In this document: piece by piece, positions 9,441-17,699 of the stretch
Position numbering within the stretch: position 1 is the stretch's first letter
Layout: each line of letters begins with the position of its first letter
Notes under the pieces: generated by a model
Seen by the model: only the letters and a program-made list of their open reading frames with translations
Told to the model about the DNA's origin: nothing
Databases searched by the model: none
DNA from: Tunicatimonas pelagia
Lineage (GTDB): Bacteria > Bacteroidota > Bacteroidia > Cytophagales > Cyclobacteriaceae
DNA length: 64,000 bases
NCBI RefSeq assembly: GCF_030506325.1
Contig: NZ_CP120683.1
Location: 868,001 to 932,000 of the forward strand
Direction of reading: 5' to 3'
Translations under genes and position numbers: made by a program

Positions 9441-10454
9441 TTATTGTAGGATAATTACATTTCCATTACGGTTTATTTCCAAATTAAAGAGGGTTTTCAA
9501 TGCTAAGAGTATGATTTCCGGATCAGGCTCGTGAAAGGTACCTGTATACTTTCGATGGGCTACTGACTCATCTTCTAGGGTAATTGTCAATCCGTAGGTA
9601 TCTTCCAGTACGTAGATGATCTCGCGTACCGGGGTATCTTCAAACACCAGTTCGCTCCGCTTCCAGGCGGTATGCAGGGCAGGATTCACAAGCGTTTGTT
9701 GTATTTTCTGTATTTCTGGCTGATAGGTAACCATATCACCAGGGTTCATATAGATAGGTGTTTCTACTGCCTCAGCCGGAAGCTGCAATTTCACACTGCC
9801 CTCAGTCAGTACTACTTGAGTACGTGCCCGACGTGTATTTACGTTAAACTCTGTTCCCAGCACCTCTACAGCCAGTGCTTCCGTATTTACAATGAATGAA
9901 GTTAACGCACCCTGGGGATCATGCTGTTTTTTAATGGCAAAGTAGGCTTCCCCCGCAACCTGCACCACTCGATGTTCCTGAAAATCAGCAGGATTATAGG
10001 CCAGGGTAGAATTAGCGTTGAGAGTCACCACCGAGCTGTCGGGTAGTAACAGTTCTCTGGTTTCGCCGTAGGCGGTTTGGTACGTTTGGATCGTTGTCTG
10101 CACGAGATACAGCCAGACAGCCGCAGCGATAGCGAGCGCGGACAACGAAGCCGCTGCGTAGTACCAATACAGCGGTACGCTACGTTGACGATGGGAAGAA
10201 GGTATTACTGTCGGCCTGGATAAATCAGCTTCTATGCTACGCCAAGTAGCCGTGAACTGCTGATCGGACATCCGGTACGTAGTGCGGGAGAGTTCTCGCA
10301 CAACCCTCTTCGCTTCTTCTATCAGTGGTGCTTTTTCAGGATACCGACTGAGGTAGTCTCGCCACGCTTCTTCGGCCTGTGCATCGTTGTCAATGACCCA
10401 CTTTCTGAAAGAGAGGTTGGCTGCAAAATCTTCTACCGAATTGAAGTGGTTCAT
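9441..10454 (-). CDS. FecR family anti-sigma factor with DUF4974 C-terminal domain
   Basis: 337 residues. The cytoplasmic N-terminus (about 1-85, with a WRDYLSRYPE-like helix) would hold the sigma factor. A membrane segment follows at about 88-110 (YYAAASLSALAIAAAVWLYL), then the FecR domain (about 112-215, TAYGETRELLLPDSSVVTLN, then VLGTEFNVNTR) and the DUF4974 domain (about 262-337, ending LEINRNGNVIILQ), a secretin-like fold that meets the STN domain of SusC. Ligand binding by SusC would be relayed through this protein to release the ECF sigma encoded upstream. It lies 73 bases before the susC-like gene. Confidence 0.95.
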   Translation of the reverse strand: MNHFNSVEDFAANLSFRKWVIDNDAQAEEAWRDYLSRYPEKAPLIEEAKRVVRELSRTTYRMSDQQFTATWRSIEADLSRPTVIPSSHRQRSVPLYWYYAAASLSALAIAAAVWLYLVQTTIQTYQTAYGETRELLLPDSSVVTLNANSTLAYNPADFQEHRVVQVAGEAYFAIKKQHDPQGALTSFIVNTEALAVEVLGTEFNVNTRRARTQVVLTEGSVKLQLPAEAVETPIYMNPGDMVTYQPEIQKIQQTLVNPALHTAWKRSELVFEDTPVREIIYVLEDTYGLTITLEDESVAHRKYTGTFHEPDPEIILLALKTLFNLEINRNGNVIILQ

Positions 10455-10608
10455 CTGTCTACTTACATTGATGCATGTGTAAGTAGAAGGAAGCTAGGTG
10501 AAAAATGTAGACGTTTTCGGGAAATAAATTTTTAATATTTATCATGTATGCATAAAACAAATGCATTTGTTGTAATTAATGCATATTTCAGCCTACTATT
10601 ATGCATTA
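10455..10608. promoter_or_regulatory. sigma-FecR intergenic region with five ATGCAT palindromes
   Basis: The 154-base AT-rich spacer carries the self-complementary hexamer ATGCAT at 10471, 10548, 10561, 10579 and 10601. One copy per about 4 kb is expected by chance. The spacing is irregular (77, 13, 18 and 22 bases). It may be an operator array or a processing region between the sigma and anti-sigma genes; the function is unknown. Confidence 0.4.
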
Positions 10609-11223
10609 TTAGTAATAACACAAAGCAAGCAGGCAGCTTAGTAATACAGCAGGGTTTACCACGACAAGGTCTTGACGCAAGCTTTTTATCGCCCGGCACG
10701 TTAAGGAGTAGATTGTCCGCGTATCAATTCCCATCACTTCGGCGGCTTCTGGCCGGGTCAAATTCTCAAAGAAGATGAGGCTCAATACCTCTCGCTGCCG
10801 CTTGGGAAGAGCGGTAAGTGCCTGGGTCAGTCTGACCTTATTAACATCTTCGGATGGCTCAGCTTCCGGAAATTCATACAGATATTGTGTATCTATGTAC
10901 TCATCAGTGGATACCGGCGCGGTCAACTGTCGCGTAATTTTTCGCTCTTCAGCTACAATTTTACGCCGTAGGGCTTTATACAAATAGGGCTTCACCGCCG
11001 TCGTGCTACTGAGACTTTGGTGCTGGTTCCATAAGTCAAGAAACAAATCATGAATGCAGTCCTGAACCAGCGTAGCGTCCTGAGTAATGTAGCGACCGTA
11101 GTTATATAGTAGTGTTGCGTATTGATTGTAGAGCACCTTTAGTACTGTCTGATCACCTTGGATAAGGCGCTCCCAGTAATGATCGTTAGTAGCAATGGAT
11201 AAATTACCTTTGAGCTGGGACAT
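10609..11223 (-). CDS. ECF RNA polymerase sigma factor of the SusCD locus
   Basis: 204 residues. Region 2 spans about 25-95 (LYNQYATLLYNYGRYITQDATLVQDCIHDLFLDLW split into its helices). Region 4 spans about 130-185 (LTQALTALPKRQREVLSLIF, NLTRPEAAEVMGI, then a recognition helix TRTIYSLTCRAIKSLR). It is the Bacteroidota-type ECF factor found upstream of FecR/SusC genes. The C-terminus carries an unusual hydrophobic tail (NPAVLLSCLLALCYY) that could touch the membrane or the anti-sigma. It is the first gene of the minus-strand operon and diverges from the hydrolase-OsmC gene. Confidence 0.93.
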   Translation of the reverse strand: MSQLKGNLSIATNDHYWERLIQGDQTVLKVLYNQYATLLYNYGRYITQDATLVQDCIHDLFLDLWNQHQSLSSTTAVKPYLYKALRRKIVAEERKITRQLTAPVSTDEYIDTQYLYEFPEAEPSEDVNKVRLTQALTALPKRQREVLSLIFFENLTRPEAAEVMGIDTRTIYSLTCRAIKSLRQDLVVVNPAVLLSCLLALCYY

Positions 11224-11433
11224 ACAAAAAATTTACCATGTAGTTTGCATTTTATATAAATATATCACTAAAAGCAAGCTTAAAAATAATATATTTCAAA
11301 TTATGGCTCATTGTTAATACTATATATGTATTCCCCTGGAAATAACCCTGTCATTTAGTTTTTCGTCAGATAGCAGACGATCTAATTATAGTCTTTTACC
11401 GTATTCTTTAGTAGAACAACGTATTATTTACTT

Positions 11434-12651
11434 ATGTCTCACACGCTTACTTTTTCCAATCAAACTGGCCATCAGCTATCGGCCCGCCTAGAAATGCCAG
11501 CTGATAACAGTCCTCATGCCTTCGCCATATTTGCCCACTGTTTTACCTGTAGCAAAAATTTAAACGCAGTTACTCACATTAGTCGGGCTTTAACCCAAAC
11601 GGGGATGGCCGTGCTTCGGTTTGACTTTACCGGATTAGGCGAAAGTGAGGGTGATTTTTCCGATACTAATTTTTCTACCAATATTCAGGACTTAGAAGCT
11701 GCCGCTGAATATTTGGCCACTAATTATCAAGCTCCAAAATTATTGGTGGGACATTCGCTAGGTGGGGCTGCTGTACTCATTGCTAGCAGCCGCATTCAGT
11801 CCGTAGAAGCAGTAGCTACTATCGGTGCTCCGGCTGATCCTGAACACGTACAGCACCTACTAGAAGATGATATAGCCAAGATCAAGGAAGAAGGTGAAGC
11901 CGTAGTTTCTTTAGCCGGAAGAAAGTTTACCATAAAAAAGCAGTTTTTAGATGATGTTAACCAAGCCCACCACGATCACCAAATTGAGCAAATCCGTAAA
12001 CCATTGTTGATTCTGCACTCTCCGGCTGATCAAACGGTAAGTATTGATAATGCCGCTAAGATTTATCAACAAGCCCGGCATCCAAAATCATTTGTTTCAT
12101 TAGACAATGCTGACCACTTACTTAGCCGAAAAGAAGACTCGCTGTACGTGGGCCGGGCGATTGCCACTTGGGTAGAACGCTACATTATTCCTCGCTCCCC
12201 TACTCCTCTTTCCACCGATTTACAAGTGGTAACCCGCACGCAACAAACTTTTACTACCGAAATTATGGCGGGACAGCACGCCTTAACCGCCGACGAACCT
12301 GAGGCGGTAGGTGGATTGGATTTAGGGCCTTCTCCCTACGACTTGCTGGCAGCTAGCTTGGGAGCTTGCACCGGGATGACGCTGCGAATGTACGCCAATC
12401 ATAAAAAATGGCCTTTAGAAGAGGTAATTGTTCACGTAAAACATCAGAAAATTTACGACGATGACTGCCAGGACTGTGAAGACCCGGTTAAGAAAATTGA
12501 TCACCTGGAGCGGGTTATAGAAGTGAAGGGTGATCTGACGGAGCAGCAACGAGATCGGTTGCGAGAGATTGCCGATAAATGCCCGGTGCATAAAACCCTA
12601 CATGCTTCAGTAAAGGTTAATACAACCTTGGCGATGATGAATGATAAGTAG
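11434..12651 (+). CDS. Alpha/beta hydrolase-OsmC domain fusion protein
   Basis: 405 residues. The N-terminal alpha/beta hydrolase (about 1-250) has the nucleophile elbow GHSLGG (about 105-110), the acidic residue near HSPADQTVS and the final His in NADHL. The C-terminal OsmC/Ohr-type domain (about 265-405) has SLGACTGMTLRMYAN and DKCPVHKTL, supplying the two conserved cysteines of thiol peroxidases that reduce organic hydroperoxides. This fusion is widespread; the hydrolase may release peroxidised acyl groups for the OsmC part, which is an inference. It ends in a TAG codon, followed at once by the 77-bp palindromic repeat. Confidence 0.93.
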   Translation: MSHTLTFSNQTGHQLSARLEMPADNSPHAFAIFAHCFTCSKNLNAVTHISRALTQTGMAVLRFDFTGLGESEGDFSDTNFSTNIQDLEAAAEYLATNYQAPKLLVGHSLGGAAVLIASSRIQSVEAVATIGAPADPEHVQHLLEDDIAKIKEEGEAVVSLAGRKFTIKKQFLDDVNQAHHDHQIEQIRKPLLILHSPADQTVSIDNAAKIYQQARHPKSFVSLDNADHLLSRKEDSLYVGRAIATWVERYIIPRSPTPLSTDLQVVTRTQQTFTTEIMAGQHALTADEPEAVGGLDLGPSPYDLLAASLGACTGMTLRMYANHKKWPLEEVIVHVKHQKIYDDDCQDCEDPVKKIDHLERVIEVKGDLTEQQRDRLREIADKCPVHKTLHASVKVNTTLAMMNDK

Positions 12652-12662
12652 CAATCCTTCAT

Positions 12663-12739
12663 TAGAGGATATTCCGATAAACTTCTAAGGTTCGTGACGA
12701 CACGAACCTTGGGGTAAATAATTATCAGAATAAGGTTTA
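12663..12739 (+). repeat. 77-bp nested palindromic repeat, copy 1
   Basis: It matches copy 2 at 52137-52213 (inverted orientation) at 74 of 77 bases; the three differences are all transitions. The core is AAGGTTCGTG-ACGA-CACGAACCTT, a perfect 10-bp stem. The outer arms TATTCCGATAA and TTATCAGAATA also pair (10 of 11). It lies between convergent genes and could double as a bidirectional terminator. Confidence 0.85.
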
Positions 12740-12774
12740 TTATTCATCAATCATTATTCTCTACTCATTAGCCA

Positions 12775-13989
12775 TCAGCTTTTCTGTCGCTTTCCACCGT
12801 TTCGTTTCCGATAATTACTACCGCCCCGTCCCCGTCGCTTATTGGGTTCGTAGGCCGGAGCTTCTCCTAAGTATTCGGGTATTTTAGCCTTGGGTACAGT
12901 GGATTCAATTAGTTTCTCGATCCGGGAAAATGAGCCTTGCTCGTCGGGAGTGATAAAGGTAAAGGCTGCTCCCCGGGCGGCAGCTCGGGCAGTTCGGCCA
13001 ATGCGGTGAACGTAATCTTCGGCATCGTGAGGCACATCGTAATTAATCACAAGTTCAATACCTTCTACATCAATACCTCTTGACAAAATGTCGGTCGCCA
13101 CTAAGATATTTAGTTGCTTATTCTTAAACTTCCGTAAAATATTCTCGCGCTCAGATTGCTCCAGGTCAGACGAGATAGCGGCCACCTCATAATCTAGCTT
13201 TTCTATCACTCTGCTCACTTCTTTTACCGTAGTTTTTCGGGCACAGAAAACGATTAAGCTATTTACCTTTTTAGCTTTCAGCAGATGTTCCAGCAGTCCT
13301 AGTTTTTGGTGAGCATGTACACTAAATGCCGCTTGAAGAATCCGTTCGGCGGGTTTAGAAAGGGCAATATTAACTTCTTCCGGATCATTCAATAAGTTTT
13401 TGGCTAGCTGCCGAATTTTGGGGGGCATAGTGGCTGAAAACATGAGAGTTTGCCGTTGCTGGGGCACGTAGTGGGCAATCCGCATAATGTCATCGTAAAA
13501 GCCCATATCTAGCATCCGGTCGGCCTCGTCCAGAATGAAAAACTTTAGCCGATCTAAATTAACGTAGCCCAGGTTCAAGTGGGTTAGCAGTTTGCCCGGA
13601 GTGGCAATTACAATTTCAGTTCCTCCCTTCAGTGCTGTTTTTTGCTTGTCGAACGAAGAAGCGTCTTGTCCGCCGTACACCGTAGTAGAGCTAATGGGAG
13701 TAAAATAAGAAAACCCTTCTAGTTGCTGGTCGATTTGTCCAGCCAACTCGCGGGTAGGAGCAATTACCAGTGCCTGAATGCCTTCTCCTTTGTGTTGCAA
13801 AATATGATGGATGGTAGGAAGTAGATAAGCCGCCGTTTTGCCCGTACCAGTTTGAGCGCAACCGATAATATCATTTCCAGAAAGAATTGGGGGAATGGTT
13901 TGTGCTTGAATTGGCGTGGGTTCCGCAAAACCCATTGCATCAAGTCCGGATAGTAAATCTTCGTGGAGTGTAAATTCTTTAAATGTCAA
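12775..13989 (-). CDS. DEAD-box ATP-dependent RNA helicase (RhlE-like)
   Basis: 404 residues. Motifs in order: Q motif (F at the start, then PTPIQAQTIP), motif I AQTGTGKT, Ia PTRELAGQ, GG, Ib TPGKL, II DEAD, III SAT, IV LIVFCARK, V ATDILSRGID, VI HRIGRTARA. A short basic tail (KRRGRGGSNYRKRNGGKR) aids RNA binding. It probably unwinds structured RNA in ribosome assembly or decay, often under cold stress. Its 5' region (13990-14170) holds several stem-loops, so the mRNA leader may be regulated. Confidence 0.95.
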   Translation of the reverse strand: MTFKEFTLHEDLLSGLDAMGFAEPTPIQAQTIPPILSGNDIIGCAQTGTGKTAAYLLPTIHHILQHKGEGIQALVIAPTRELAGQIDQQLEGFSYFTPISSTTVYGGQDASSFDKQKTALKGGTEIVIATPGKLLTHLNLGYVNLDRLKFFILDEADRMLDMGFYDDIMRIAHYVPQQRQTLMFSATMPPKIRQLAKNLLNDPEEVNIALSKPAERILQAAFSVHAHQKLGLLEHLLKAKKVNSLIVFCARKTTVKEVSRVIEKLDYEVAAISSDLEQSERENILRKFKNKQLNILVATDILSRGIDVEGIELVINYDVPHDAEDYVHRIGRTARAAARGAAFTFITPDEQGSFSRIEKLIESTVPKAKIPEYLGEAPAYEPNKRRGRGGSNYRKRNGGKRQKS

Positions 13990-14045
13990 AATTATTATTG
14001 TTAGGTAGTAAAAGCATCATCAGTTTCTTGTGGACAAGTATTGAA

Positions 14046-14100
14046 GTTGCACGATAGCTTGGCTTCCAGTACCGTATTATAACTGAGAAAGTGGTGCAAC
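14046..14100 (-). promoter_or_regulatory. Inverted repeat in the helicase leader
   Basis: GTTGCAC (14046-14052) pairs with GTGCAAC (14094-14100). The interior includes a candidate TATAAT-like segment on the minus strand. It may be an operator or a long-loop RNA structure upstream of the helicase start. Confidence 0.3.
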
Positions 14101-14103
14101 GTT

Positions 14104-14165
14104 CTTAGAATAGGTACTCAGGCTGCTATGATGAACTATTCTAAGAAAAAACCCAAACATGCTTT
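14104..14165 (-). terminator. Hairpin pair upstream of the helicase gene
   Basis: On the minus strand the stem CCCAAA-GCATG-TTTGGG is followed directly by TTTTTT, a second terminator-like structure after the TerB-like gene. Directly beyond it is a perfect 10-bp inverted repeat CTTAGAATAG/CTATTCTAAG (14104-14113 and 14136-14145). Either these are tandem terminators or they bound a small RNA or leader. Confidence 0.5.
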
Positions 14166-14184
14166 GGGAAATTCTTTGCATAGA

Positions 14185-14226
14185 TAAAAAAAAATTGGCT
14201 GAATGTTTAATAAACACCCAGCCAAT
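14185..14226 (-). terminator. Rho-independent terminator after the TerB-like gene
   Basis: Perfect 8-bp stem ATTGGCTG/CAGCCAAT (14194-14201 and 14219-14226). On the minus strand it runs into nine T residues. It lies 32 bases after the stop codon. Confidence 0.85.
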
Positions 14227-14257
14227 CTCTATAAATTAAATTTGACTTAAGTAAGTT

Positions 14258-14704
14258 TCAAGCCTTTTCTTGCGCTATTCTTAATAAGCGGGCAATCACC
14301 AAGTCGGTAGGAACCTCATTGGCTCTCGATTCTGGGATTGCTTCTACCATATCATCCACAAATTCTGGACGCAAGTTGAGCTTCAGCGCATATTTCTTAC
14401 AAATTTCTACTTCCTTATCGTGAATGAGACCATCCATCATCATCATATTCACTAACTGATACAGATGCTCAAACCGCTGCTGATCGCGAGTAGGGGTTTG
14501 ATACTCCACCAAGCTGGGGTTCTCTTTAATTAGCTTAAGCTCAGCTTCTGAAATATTAAACCGCCCTGCTAACGAAAGTAGGTACTCTATTTCCAGATCA
14601 TCAAACTCCCCATCAGAATAGGCAACCTCAAGTAAGTTCTTCATGTGCCCCTTCGCTAACTTCTTTTTCTTTCCAGTAAATAAGTCCATCAACTCCATAC
14701 GCAT
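14258..14704 (-). CDS. TerB-like (tellurite-resistance fold) helical protein
   Basis: 148 residues, all-helical and soluble. Two acidic metal-site-like loops, AYSDGEFDDLEIEYL (about 28-42) and MMDGLIHDKEVEI (about 90-102), match the repeat pattern of TerB domains. No other ter genes are nearby, so a role in tellurite resistance is not implied; stand-alone TerB proteins are common and of unknown role. It is transcribed alone, with a strong terminator and a divergent partner (ffh). Of the candidate starts (residues 1, 3 and 6) the first is kept, without a clear ribosome site. Confidence 0.7.
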   Translation of the reverse strand: MRMELMDLFTGKKKKLAKGHMKNLLEVAYSDGEFDDLEIEYLLSLAGRFNISEAELKLIKENPSLVEYQTPTRDQQRFEHLYQLVNMMMMDGLIHDKEVEICKKYALKLNLRPEFVDDMVEAIPESRANEVPTDLVIARLLRIAQEKA

Positions 14705-15258
14705 AATAATAATATTGAAAATTATATTTTTCCAATATTAAATATAGCAAAATTATTAAATAGGTCATAGTCTGAGGAACTTATGCAGATACCAGCTCAT
14801 GGAAGAATTATGTAAGTTTTCGCAGCAAATTGTAGCGGTACTGCTGAGAGATAGCTAATTATCAGCCACCAGCCTAGCTCACTTTTCAGAATGGCGTTAG
14901 TTGAATTTATTGAGCAACTCTTCAAACTTTATCAATTGGTAATCAGCACTTTATTAATAAAATTTACCCATAAGGCTTTGTATTTTATCAATACACACCC
15001 CCTTAGTATTTTCTCATTGTGCCAAATTCCTTACATAAAGTGAGAATGCTAATGAAAAAAACAGCGATGTCACGTGTATTTTATCAACCTCGCCTCGAGA
15101 GTAGGTACTCATTAAAAAATGCAATTACTGTTTCAGGCCGGTATTTACGAGTGAGGAACAATCTGCCGGCAAACTTTATTATTTCTGTGGTATAAATACT
15201 AACTTTGATTTCTGCTGATAGCCTACTACCAGCGTATTGTAATTATAAGATACTCACT
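14705..15258. other. Divergent intergenic region between TerB-like gene and ffh
   Basis: 554 bases with no convincing ORF and no recognisable 4.5S RNA, tRNA or riboswitch. It should hold the promoters of both flanking genes. A candidate -7 box for ffh is listed separately; the rest is AT-rich and featureless to the eye. Confidence 0.5.
15200..15207 (+). promoter_or_regulatory. Candidate -7 box of ffh
   Basis: TAACTTTG matches TAnnTTTG exactly and lies 51 bases before the preferred ffh start. It also argues against the upstream in-frame ATG at 15205, which would lie inside the promoter. Confidence 0.4.
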
Positions 15259-16584
15259 ATGTTTGATAATTTAAGTAATCGGCTCGACCAGGCATTCAAA
15301 ACCCTAAAGGGGCAGGGACAGATCACGGAGATTAACGTAGCCACTACGGTAAAAGAAATTCGTCGGGCACTCATTGATGCTGATGTAAATTATAAGGTTG
15401 CGAAGCAGGTTACTGATAAAATTAAGGAAGAAGCTCTGGGGCGCGATGTATTGATTGCTGTCTCACCCGGTCAACTGCTGACTAAAATTGTGGAAGAAGA
15501 GCTAGCCGAACTGATGGGCGGAAGCCGAGTAGGTGTGAATACCACGGGCGACCCGGCTATTGTCCTGATTTCTGGTTTGCAGGGTTCGGGTAAAACAACG
15601 TTCTCGGGTAAGTTTGCCAACTACCTGAAGAAGCAAGGCAAAAGCATACTGCTTACGGCCTGCGATGTTTACCGTCCGGCAGCTATCGATCAGTTGAAAG
15701 TACTGGGTGAACAAGTAGGGGTAGACGTTTACGCTGAGCCCGAAAATAAAAACCCAGTTGAAATTGCTAACAATGCTATTAGCTACGCTAAGCAGAATGG
15801 AAAAAAAGTAGTCATTGTCGATACCGCTGGTCGCTTAGCCATCGATGAAGCCATGATGAATGAGATTGCTGCCCTAAAAAAAGAGCTCAACCCAAGTGAA
15901 ACTTTGTTTGTGGTAGATGCCATGACGGGGCAAGATGCGGTGAATACTGCTAAGGCTTTTAATGAGCGGCTGAATTTTGACGGAGTCGTCCTTACCAAAC
16001 TGGATGGTGATACCCGAGGAGGGGCAGCCCTATCTATCAAAACGGTAGTAGAGAAGCCCATTAAGTTTGTGAGTAACGGGGAGAAAATGGAAGCCCTGGA
16101 TGTTTTCTACCCCGACCGTATGGCTCGCCGAATTTTGGATATGGGCGACGTAACCACGCTGGTAGAAAAAGCCCAGGAAGTTTTCGATGAGGAAGAAGCG
16201 GAGCGACTGAGCCGCAAGATGCGAAAGAATCAGTTCGATTTTAATGACTTTCTTTCGCAGCTCCAGCAAATTAAGAAGATGGGGAATATTAAAGACCTGC
16301 TTGGTATGTTGCCCGGCATGGGGAAAGCCATCAAAGACTTAGATGTAGATGACGACTCATTCAAGCCAATTGAAGCAATTATTCGTTCTATGACCCCCAA
16401 AGAGCGTGAAATGCCCGATATGATTAATGGCAGCCGCAAGCGCCGTATTGCGAAAGGCAGTGGCACTGATGTTCAGGAAGTAAACAGCCTGCTTAAGCAG
16501 TTCGCTGAGATGAGAAAGATGATGAAGAAAATGAATAAGATGACAGGCAAGCGAGGAATGGCAAATATTAACCCGTTTGGGTAA
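15259..16584 (+). CDS. ffh: Signal recognition particle protein Ffh (SRP54)
   Basis: 441 residues from the ATG at 15259, which begins the family-typical MFDNLSNRLDQAFKTLKG; an in-frame ATG at 15205 adds 18 non-conserved residues. The N domain is followed by the GTPase G domain with P-loop GLQGSGKTT, DVYRPAAIDQL, DTAGRL and TKLDGDTRGGAALS. The methionine-rich M domain contains LPGMGKAIKDL and the RNA-binding RSMTPKERE, GSRKRRIAKGSG. It targets nascent membrane proteins to the translocon together with FtsY, encoded in this window at 48021-48989. Confidence 0.97.
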   Translation: MFDNLSNRLDQAFKTLKGQGQITEINVATTVKEIRRALIDADVNYKVAKQVTDKIKEEALGRDVLIAVSPGQLLTKIVEEELAELMGGSRVGVNTTGDPAIVLISGLQGSGKTTFSGKFANYLKKQGKSILLTACDVYRPAAIDQLKVLGEQVGVDVYAEPENKNPVEIANNAISYAKQNGKKVVIVDTAGRLAIDEAMMNEIAALKKELNPSETLFVVDAMTGQDAVNTAKAFNERLNFDGVVLTKLDGDTRGGAALSIKTVVEKPIKFVSNGEKMEALDVFYPDRMARRILDMGDVTTLVEKAQEVFDEEEAERLSRKMRKNQFDFNDFLSQLQQIKKMGNIKDLLGMLPGMGKAIKDLDVDDDSFKPIEAIIRSMTPKEREMPDMINGSRKRRIAKGSGTDVQEVNSLLKQFAEMRKMMKKMNKMTGKRGMANINPFG

Positions 16585-16585
16585 T

Positions 16586-16635
16586 GAAGAATGACTGATG
16601 AATAGTTTTCTTTCATTAATCATTAGTCATTCTTC
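16586..16635. terminator. Inverted repeat between convergent ffh and pdhB
   Basis: Perfect 11-bp arms GAAGAATGACT and AGTCATTCTTC (16586-16596 and 16625-16635) with a 28-base loop of related words (GATGAATAG, CATTAATCATT). There is no T-run. It is probably a transcript-end structure for both genes. Confidence 0.5.
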
Positions 16636-16643
16636 GTCAATCA

Positions 16644-17624
16644 TTAAACGTATAGCACGTCTTTACACGCTTGTAGTGTCTTTTTTACGTTGGGTAAAAT
16701 TACTTCAATTAATGTGGGGGCGTAGTGCAGTGACGTATCCCAGTTGCATATTCGGCGGATGGGAGCATCCAGATAATCGAAGGCATGGCGTTGTATGTGG
16801 TAAGTTACTTCGGTAGAAATATTGCCTAGTGGCCAAGCTTCCTCTACAATTACCAATCGATTGGTTTTCTTCACAGAGTTTACTACTGCTTCATAATCAA
16901 TAGGGCGAATAGTACGAAGGTCAATCACTTCGGCTGAAATATCATCTTTCTGCAACTCATCGGCCGTTTCCAAGGCTACCTTCATTACTTTTCCAAACGA
17001 GACGATGGTTACATCCGTTCCTTCTTTCACCACATCGGCTTTACCAATAGGAATCAGTAGATCATCACCTTCGGGTACTTCCCCTTTATCGCTGTACATC
17101 AGCTCCGACTCCATAAAAATAATAGGGTCTTCATCCCGCACCGACGATTTCAGCAAACCTTTAGCGTCTTTAGGGTTACTCGGCACTACTACCTTTAAAC
17201 CAGGGGTATTGGCGTACCAACTATCAAAGTTCTGAGAGTGTTGCTGACCTAGCTGTCCGGCATTACCGGTAGGCCCTCGGAATACAACCGGTGCATGGTA
17301 CTGCCCTCCCGACATAGAAAGGATTTTCGCTGCACCATTAATAATCTGGTCAATGGCGACCAACGAAAAGTTATAGGTCATAAACTCAACAATGGGGCGT
17401 AAGCCGTTCATCGCTGCTCCAATACCAATGCCAGTAAATGCCAGTTCAGAAATAGGAGTATCTATTACCCGCTTTTCCCCAAACTCATCAAGCATACCCT
17501 GGCTTACTTTATAGGCACCATTGTATACAGCTACCTCTTCACCTATTAAAAAAACATTTTCATCACGGCGCATTTCTTCGCTCATAGCTTCATTTAGCGC
17601 TTCGCGAAACTGAATTTCTCTCAT
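16644..17624 (-). CDS. pdhB: Pyruvate dehydrogenase E1 component subunit beta
   Basis: 326 residues, standard length. Typical features are MREIQFREALNEAMSEEM at the start, GEEVAVYNGAYKVS, DTPISELAFTGIGIGAAM, the potassium/TPP-interface PVVFRGPTGNAGQLGQQHSQ, and the C-terminal transketolase domain (VTIVSFGKV, IDLRTIRPID, EEAWP). It pairs with an E1 alpha subunit to decarboxylate pyruvate using thiamine diphosphate; the alpha, E2 and E3 genes are not in this window. It lies 75 bases after the OmpA/TPR gene and is separated from it by a terminator. Confidence 0.95.
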   Translation of the reverse strand: MREIQFREALNEAMSEEMRRDENVFLIGEEVAVYNGAYKVSQGMLDEFGEKRVIDTPISELAFTGIGIGAAMNGLRPIVEFMTYNFSLVAIDQIINGAAKILSMSGGQYHAPVVFRGPTGNAGQLGQQHSQNFDSWYANTPGLKVVVPSNPKDAKGLLKSSVRDEDPIIFMESELMYSDKGEVPEGDDLLIPIGKADVVKEGTDVTIVSFGKVMKVALETADELQKDDISAEVIDLRTIRPIDYEAVVNSVKKTNRLVIVEEAWPLGNISTEVTYHIQRHAFDYLDAPIRRICNWDTSLHYAPTLIEVILPNVKKTLQACKDVLYV

Positions 17625-17648
17625 TATTAGAAGGTTACTTATTTAAGT

Positions 17649-17678
17649 AAAAAAAAGCCCTCCTCAAGGAGGAAGGCT
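17649..17678 (-). terminator. Rho-independent terminator after the OmpA/TPR lipoprotein gene
   Basis: Stem AGCCCTCCT/AGGAGGAAGGCT with a tight loop (17656-17678). On the minus strand it is followed by a run of T residues. It lies 22 bases past the stop. Confidence 0.8.
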
Positions 17679-17699
17679 CATGTTGTGATTTATCAACAA

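Noticed and set aside
15205-15258. Upstream in-frame start of ffh at 15205
   Set aside because: Adds 18 non-conserved residues and overlaps a candidate -7 box; Ffh proteins begin MFDNL-type.
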